DNA of 64,000 bases from the NCBI GenBank assembly GCA_044228435.1, contig JBGAUW010000003.1, forward strand, positions 248,001-312,000, given 5' to 3'. Below are positions 62,312 through 64,000 of the stretch, piece by piece; the first letter of the stretch is position 1, and each line of letters opens with the position of its first letter. The notes under the pieces are model-generated. The model ran no database searches and was not told the origin of the DNA. It was given only the letters and a program-made list of their open reading frames with translations. The translations under genes were made by a program, and so were the position numbers. The DNA is from Bog-950 sp044228435. GTDB taxonomy: Bacteria > Bacteroidota > Bacteroidia > Chitinophagales > LD1.

Positions 62312-63817
62312 TTACAAGGCCAGAATCTCTTCCATCAGTTTTCGGCCGTTAACCAACCTTGGCACTTTATTTTGCCCGCCCAACTTATTTTTAGAAGATA
62401 GCCATTTATAAAAAGTGCCTTCGGGCAGTGGAATTACTTCGCATTGTGTTAGCGCCAGGCTATTATTTCTCTTTTGCCGGTAGTTAGAGTTTTCTGTCTG
62501 CAGGTTTTTATCCAATTCAGTTTCATATAGCTTTAAATCTACCGGTGCCACCGAAAACTCAATGGCAAACTGAATGCGGCCTTTCTCGTCCATACTTATG
62601 TAATAAGGCGCTACGGTATACTCGCGGATAGAACTGCCACAGGTTTGATTAGTTTTTAGTAATGCCTGCTGCACGTTACTGAGCAATAAGTCTTCGCCAA
62701 AGGCATTGATATACTCCTGCGTGCGTCCGGTAATTTTAAATGTATAAGGATCGAGTGAGGCAAAGGTTATTACATCGCCGATGGTGTAGCGCAGCAAGCC
62801 GTTAGGTGCAGTAATTAGCAACACATAAGGCACACCGATTGTAACCTGGCTTAAAGGTAAGGCCTCGCGGCTACCGGTGTAAAATTTATCGAGCGGAATG
62901 AACTCGTAAAAAATATAGTTATCAGTAAGCAACAGCAGGTTATTACTACGCAGGTTTTCCTGTATTCCAAAAAAACCTTCGGTGGCGTTGTATACTTCGT
63001 AAAAAACAAAATCTTTTTTGCCTACCAGTTCTTCAAACTGTTTGCGGTAGGGCTCAAAGCTTACGCCCCCATGAAAAAACACCTGCAGGTTCTTCCATAA
63101 GTCGGTCAGCTTTTCAAATTTGGTTTCGTCTTTTAGCCTTTGTAAAAGGGCCAGGTGCCAGGTAGGCACACCACTGATAGTGCCTACATCTTCATTTTTA
63201 ATTTGAGCGATGGTGCCGGTAATTTTTTCTTCCCACTTTGGTAAAGTCTGCACATCTATACCGGGCACATAATAACTGCGGTATATGGGTGGCACATTGC
63301 TGCAAAGTATGGCCGATATATCGGCTACCTTTATACCCGATGGAAGTGTTTGGTAAATGCCACCCGGTATTAAAAGGTTTTTGTGGCTTAATAAGTGTAT
63401 GCTATCATCCTGCTGATGGATTTTAGAGAGGGCAAAAAAGCTACCGCGCACATGGCACTTGCGCATTATTTGCATGGTAATGGGTACCAGTTTACTTTTA
63501 CCGCTGGTAGTGCCGGCCGTTTGCGCAAACCACTTCACCGCTTTATTGGTCATTACATTTTGTGCGCCCGTTTTTATCTTTTCAATATAGGCCTCGTAAA
63601 AATCGTATTGAGTAACCGGCACGGCAGCGCTAAAATCTTTATAGGTTTTTATGCCTTCAAACTTCAAGTCTCTTCCTAAATCAGTAGCAGATAGCTGCTT
63701 TATAATTTTATCAAAAATCTGCTGCTGGTGCGCAATTGATTTGGCGGCCGTAAAATCGGGCGGAAAAAGGTTTTTAAGATAAAGCCGGAAGAGAAAGTTT
63801 TTCCAGTTGAAGGACAT
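62312..63817 (-). CDS. GH3 family protein, 501 aa
   Basis: Bacterial member of the GH3 acyl-adenylate superfamily: YKDFSAAVPVTQYDFYEAYIEKI, FAQTAGTTSGKSKLVPIT (phosphate-binding loop), FYEVYNATEGFFGIQ and LLRYTIGDVITFASLDPYTFKITGRTQEYINAFGEDLLLSNVQ (parts cited). In plants GH3 enzymes join amino acids to auxin or jasmonate; the bacterial substrate is not known, an acyl-amino-acid or amide product being an inference. Length is close to that of plant GH3 proteins. The ATG at 63817 is preceded immediately by a perfect hairpin (63818-63840). A partial upstream gene ends 32 bases before it. Confidence 0.87.
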   Translation of the reverse strand: MSFNWKNFLFRLYLKNLFPPDFTAAKSIAHQQQIFDKIIKQLSATDLGRDLKFEGIKTYKDFSAAVPVTQYDFYEAYIEKIKTGAQNVMTNKAVKWFAQTAGTTSGKSKLVPITMQIMRKCHVRGSFFALSKIHQQDDSIHLLSHKNLLIPGGIYQTLPSGIKVADISAILCSNVPPIYRSYYVPGIDVQTLPKWEEKITGTIAQIKNEDVGTISGVPTWHLALLQRLKDETKFEKLTDLWKNLQVFFHGGVSFEPYRKQFEELVGKKDFVFYEVYNATEGFFGIQENLRSNNLLLLTDNYIFYEFIPLDKFYTGSREALPLSQVTIGVPYVLLITAPNGLLRYTIGDVITFASLDPYTFKITGRTQEYINAFGEDLLLSNVQQALLKTNQTCGSSIREYTVAPYYISMDEKGRIQFAIEFSVAPVDLKLYETELDKNLQTENSNYRQKRNNSLALTQCEVIPLPEGTFYKWLSSKNKLGGQNKVPRLVNGRKLMEEILAL

Positions 63818-63840
63818 AGGCGCTAAATTAGTTAGCGCCT
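63818..63840 (-). promoter_or_regulatory. Hairpin immediately upstream of the GH3 start codon
   Basis: Perfect 9-base arms aggcgctaa (63818-63826) and ttagcgcct (63832-63840) with a 5-base loop. It lies between the stop of an upstream gene and the ATG of the GH3 gene with no bases to spare. It may be a weak terminator for the upstream gene, an RNA control element, or a repeat. Confidence 0.5.
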
Positions 63841-63849
63841 GCTAATAGC

Positions 63850-63999
63850 CTAATTATTTTGCGTGGCTACAAAAGCGTTAATTCGGTTAAGCTTACTAAT
63901 ACAATCGTTTAGATAGTCTTTGTGTTTTTCTATACCCCTAGTTAGTCGCATACTGATTAATAAAATGGTAGCTATCTCTAAAAAATAGTTATCGTTAAC
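63850..63999 (-). CDS. C-terminal end of an unknown gene (starts beyond window)
   Basis: Reading the minus strand from the window edge, one frame stays open for 49 codons to a TAG at 63852-63850. The translated tail is helical and amphipathic (IATILLISMRLTRGIEKHKDYL, then ISKLNRINAFVATQNN). The other two frames hit stops early. Too short to assign; possibly the gene upstream of GH3 in the same unit. Confidence 0.5.
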   Translation of the reverse strand, partial: VNDNYFLEIATILLISMRLTRGIEKHKDYLNDCISKLNRINAFVATQNN

Positions 64000-64000
64000 T

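Overview
The window comes from a member of the phylum Bacteroidota. Evidence read from the sequence: five large secreted proteins with type IX secretion (T9SS) C-terminal sorting domains (three type A, two type B 'gliding-motility' type), a GldB lipoprotein, a PorE-like OmpA/PD40 protein, LemA/TPM proteins, TAnnTTTG-like -7 promoter boxes, almost no Shine-Dalgarno sequences, and dispersed intergenic repeats of a kind I associate with Bacteroidota genomes. I saw no rRNA, convincing tRNA, CRISPR array, transposase or phage gene. The window cuts a gene at each end.

Layout. 1-18.5 kb: surface and secreted proteins. These are a PKD/T9SS-A protein cut by the window edge, a 2040-residue SprB-like repeat adhesin with a small exported partner, an alpha/beta hydrolase, a 1188-residue PKD/Ig-like adhesin, and a tight two-gene unit of a subtilase and a repeat (propeller-like) protein. 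19-25 kb: housekeeping genes (SRPBCC protein, D-2-hydroxyacid dehydrogenase, rsmA, a tri-histidine-box hydroxylase, leucyl aminopeptidase, pdxA). 24.9-29.8 kb is the highlight: a compact divergent sterol-precursor cluster with eukaryote-type squalene synthase and squalene epoxidase genes on the plus strand and a 2,3-oxidosqualene cyclase on the minus strand. The cyclase has the DCTAE motif of sterol cyclases, not the DxDD motif of squalene-hopene cyclases. At three product-determining sites it carries Tyr390, His456 and Ile460, the combination of plant cycloartenol synthase, so I predict a bacterial cycloartenol-type synthase.

29.9-44.4 kb: an EGF-repeat lipoprotein, a membrane pyrophosphatase, a DUF502 protein, a TPR protein, dnaN, an AsmA-like protein and an alpha-2-macroglobulin with an intact thioester motif. 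Its start codon lies inside a dispersed repeat whose second copy is at 33.06 kb. 44.6-59.3 kb: an M1 aminopeptidase lipoprotein, the PorE-like protein, a CMD-family protein, LemA plus two TPM proteins, soluble pyrophosphatase, a TlpA-like thioredoxin, an exosortase-family protein with a polytopic membrane neighbour, gldB, a beta-barrel protein, ligA and a small hypothetical. 59.3-64 kb: a substrate-binding-protein fold without a signal peptide, an alpha/beta hydrolase flanked by direct repeats, a trans-polyprenyl diphosphate synthase, a GH3-family protein and the C-terminal end of an unknown gene.

How the genes fit together: the squalene synthase, epoxidase and cyclase form a consecutive pathway (farnesyl diphosphate to squalene to oxidosqualene to a cyclic triterpenol). 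Pyrophosphate from this and other biosynthesis can be consumed by the membrane and soluble pyrophosphatases. The T9SS cargo, GldB and the PorE-like protein belong to the gliding/secretion side of the cell. Function calls rest on motif recognition by eye; no searches were run.
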